46,658 nt of DNA, taken from NCBI GenBank assembly GCA_031272075.1, contig JAISUK010000040.1:1-46658 (forward strand). Direction: 5' to 3'. Below the pieces are notes generated by a model. That model was not told the DNA's origin, did not search any database, and saw only the letters and a program-made list of their open reading frames with translations. The position numbers and the translations under genes were made by a program. This stretch comes from Dysgonamonadaceae bacterium (lineage in GTDB: Bacteria; Bacteroidota; Bacteroidia; Bacteroidales; Azobacteroidaceae). Positions 44,944-46,658 of this stretch are shown piece by piece. How positions within the stretch are numbered: position 1 is the first letter of the stretch; each line of letters opens with the position of its first letter.

Positions 44944-46149
44944 ATGGCATTTTGTAATGAATGTGGGGCATATTTGCCCGATGAAGTGAAATTTTGTTCA
45001 AGTTGTGGCAAACCTGTCAATGCAGTGACCGCCTCACCGCAGCCTCCGATAGCTTCGCAGGGTGATTCACACGCAAAGCCGATAGGCACTTTGGGCTTTA
45101 TCGGGACACTCTTCCTGCTTTCGCTACCCATTATTGGACTGATACTTTGTATCGTATGGGCGTGTTCCGGTTCGGTAAACCGCAATCGTCGTAACTTTTC
45201 GCGCGCTCTGCTGTTCTTTGCGCTGCTTGGCGTCATCTTGGCCGTTGCGCTGTTTATTTTTGGAGCGACCTTGACAAAGCAGTTCAGTCCCTATCTGGAT
45301 AAACTACCCTGGTCAAACAGTCAGACCGAGCAAACGGATACTACTTCAAACGACGACAGTTCAAGCATATTCGACTTATTGAAAGGACTGTCGGGAATAG
45401 TGTCCTCCGGAGATGATGGGGCGGTGTCCGACGATTTGGTTGTCGACGAAAACGCGACGGACGAGGCTTCAAATGATTCGAAAACCTCCGCAACCGACGG
45501 TCTGGCCTGGATTGACGGTGACTTCAAAGTTACCTACGAAGTGGATGAAGCCGCCGGCATGAAGGCCATTATGAACACCGACGACCAGTCACGACTGGAC
45601 ATCACGCTTGTCAAGGTCGGCGACGTGCTGTTGGAAGACCGCAAAAACGCTGCCGGACAAGCGCTTTACCTCTACCGCGTCGAAGACGGCAAAGTAGCGA
45701 GTTACATCTTCAATACGAACAAAAAAATCGCTATGCGCAAAGAGACTTCGCACAGCACCCTCGCCGAGAGCGCCCGCTCGCACCTCGCAGGGATTTGCAA
45801 AGCCGTTCAGAAACGCAATCAATACGAGAAAATCGGCGAAGAAGAGATCGCGGGTTTGCGTTGCAATGTCCTGAAGTTAGAGCAGAAAACCGAAGACAGC
45901 CAATACGCAAAACTTGCCGAAGCGCTCGGAGGCGAGAAAGCCGCCGGGCTGTCAAAACAGTTAAGCGCCTTTTCCGGCACGGCAACGATTTACGAATCGA
46001 TGGACTACCCCGGAACCATACTCCGTCATACCGTCAAAATCGGTTCCAAACCGGAGTTCGACATCCTGAAAGTGTCGTATTTTCGCCCATCAGCCACCCT
46101 TTCAGACATCCCGTATGATATTGATATGAGCCATTATAAATTGCAGTAA
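44944..46149 (+). CDS. Zinc-ribbon, two-TM protein with a large C-terminal domain
   Basis: The protein has 401 residues. The zinc ribbon (C4, C7, C18, C21) and two TM segments (about 49-74 and 88-108, loop with NRNRRN) match the paralog at 40055. An acidic Ser/Asp-rich linker follows at about 114-185. The C-terminal domain of about 215 residues starts near GDFKVTYEVDEAAGMKAIM and is alpha/beta with a single Cys (near LRCNVLKLEQ); I do not recognise it, though the layout recalls periplasmic lipoprotein-binding folds of the DUF4412/LolA kind. No catalytic motif is seen. It has its own promoter and palindrome array and stands alone after the terminator at 44723-44761. Confidence 0.85.
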   Translation: MAFCNECGAYLPDEVKFCSSCGKPVNAVTASPQPPIASQGDSHAKPIGTLGFIGTLFLLSLPIIGLILCIVWACSGSVNRNRRNFSRALLFFALLGVILAVALFIFGATLTKQFSPYLDKLPWSNSQTEQTDTTSNDDSSSIFDLLKGLSGIVSSGDDGAVSDDLVVDENATDEASNDSKTSATDGLAWIDGDFKVTYEVDEAAGMKAIMNTDDQSRLDITLVKVGDVLLEDRKNAAGQALYLYRVEDGKVASYIFNTNKKIAMRKETSHSTLAESARSHLAGICKAVQKRNQYEKIGEEEIAGLRCNVLKLEQKTEDSQYAKLAEALGGEKAAGLSKQLSAFSGTATIYESMDYPGTILRHTVKIGSKPEFDILKVSYFRPSATLSDIPYDIDMSHYKLQ

Positions 46150-46212
46150 AAAATTATGATAAAGGTGCTTACACGTTTTTTAACTTGACACGCGGTCTTT
46201 GACTTATTTGTA

Positions 46213-46569
46213 TTACAGCCTGATACGGCGTGCGGCGCGGATTTTGCCGACGCTTGATGCGGAATGAACTATGTCGAGCACTTCAATACGCTCAGCTGCA
46301 ATGCGTTAGATGATGAGGTGCGAATCGAGAATGATGTTGCGATACATCCGGCTTTTTGTCGGGATATGGCGACATTCGGGATGGTAGGTATAGAAAGTAT
46401 GGAGCGAATCTATATGCTGTTCGATTTTTTGCATATAGCGTTCGGCTTGAACATAACCAAAGGTTTCAAGCGTATAATCGTAAATGGAAACGAGACTGGC
46501 TTTGAACTGGTTGCTTACGTCGCGAGGTTTACGATGTATCCCTTCTTCTTTAAATATTCTGCTTTCCAT
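46213..46569 (-). pseudogene. ParE/RelE-type toxin gene interrupted by a stop codon
   Basis: From the ATG at 46569 the minus strand encodes 87 residues with the RelE/ParE pattern FKASLVSIYDYTLETFGY and ECRHIPTKSRMYRNIILDS, then HLII and a TAA at 46306-46308. The same frame goes on with 30 more codons, RIAAERIEVLDIVHSAS and KIRAARRIRL, to a TAA at 46213-46215. This is the normal C-terminal strand and basic tail of these toxins, where a Tyr is expected at the stop (HLII-Y-RI). One base change can explain it. The gene overlaps the antitoxin gene by 55 nt, longer than the usual few bases, so the start may also be altered. Confidence 0.75.
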
Positions 46570-46658
46570 TCTTGAAATTCTCTTTCGGCTTCTTCCCAAG
46601 GAGTAAACGGACCCTGCTCAATCTTATGGATATGCTCCCACCATTCCTCCTGCGTGGC
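46515..46658 (-). CDS. Antitoxin of a type II toxin-antitoxin pair, 5' end cut by the window edge
   Basis: The minus strand is open from the window edge to a TAA at 46515-46517 and encodes the last 47 residues. It contains EEWWEHIHKIEQGPFTPWEE and EREFQEWKAEYLKKKGY, a short acidic, Trp-rich, helical tail like those of antitoxins encoded before ParE/RelE toxins in Bacteroidota. Its position directly before the toxin gene fits the usual antitoxin-toxin order. The N-terminal DNA-binding part lies outside the window. Confidence 0.6.
   Translation of the reverse strand, partial: ATQEEWWEHIHKIEQGPFTPWEEAEREFQEWKAEYLKKKGYIVNLAT

Noticed and set aside
46264..46575. A 103-codon open frame on the plus strand at the right edge
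   Set aside because: It lies opposite the toxin remnant and antitoxin end, both of which show family-like sequence on the minus strand.

Overview
The window reads as chromosomal DNA of a member of the phylum Bacteroidota, most likely order Bacteroidales. The evidence is a SusC/SusD outer-membrane uptake locus run by an ECF sigma factor and a FecR anti-sigma factor, a C-terminal type IX secretion (T9SS) sorting-like domain, a DUF2723 membrane protein, and repeated promoters of the Bacteroidota type (TTG, 19-20 nt, TAnnTTTG). I see no rRNA, tRNA, insertion sequence, prophage or CRISPR array. Genus and species cannot be fixed by reading alone.

Layout. (1) 1-10.7 kb, minus strand: an outer-membrane uptake locus in transcription order ECF sigma factor, FecR, SusC with an N-terminal STN signalling domain, SusD, a DUF4843-like lipoprotein, a PKD-like lipoprotein, and an exported TPR/thioredoxin protein. 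No glycoside hydrolase lies in the run, so the substrate is unknown. (2) 10.8-16.3 kb, minus: prs, a stand-alone GH13 enzyme, the ribosomal operon rpsF-rpsR-rplI with its own promoter and terminator, a membrane-anchored helix-hairpin-helix protein and a LolD-type ATPase. (3) 16.4-26.4 kb, minus: a tightly packed run rimP-nusA-infB-cvpA-sufB-sufC-sufD-sufS, joining translation and transcription factors to iron-sulfur cluster assembly. Its short leader carries what looks like an intrinsic terminator just before rimP. (4) 26.7-33.6 kb, mostly plus: a DUF2723 membrane protein, a polysaccharide deacetylase, queG, a convergent CPBP protease and a SAM-dependent methyltransferase. (5) 33.6-39.7 kb: a large outer-membrane beta-barrel protein with a glycine-rich tail, an MsbA-type ABC exporter and ychF.

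(6) 39.8-46.1 kb, plus: the most unusual part. Two paralogous zinc-ribbon/two-TM proteins flank a 1379-residue secreted beta-strand-repeat protein with a T9SS-like C-terminus. The two zinc-ribbon genes have near-identical promoters, each preceded by a short array of the palindrome ATAGCCAA-AA-TTGGCTAT (three copies and two copies, 23-24 bp apart) that touches the -33 element. This looks like one regulon built by duplication, under an unidentified DNA-binding protein. (7) Right edge, minus: the 3' part of an antitoxin gene and a ParE/RelE-type toxin gene broken by an in-frame stop.

Both ends of the window cut through genes. Functions come from motifs and family knowledge; no database search was run.
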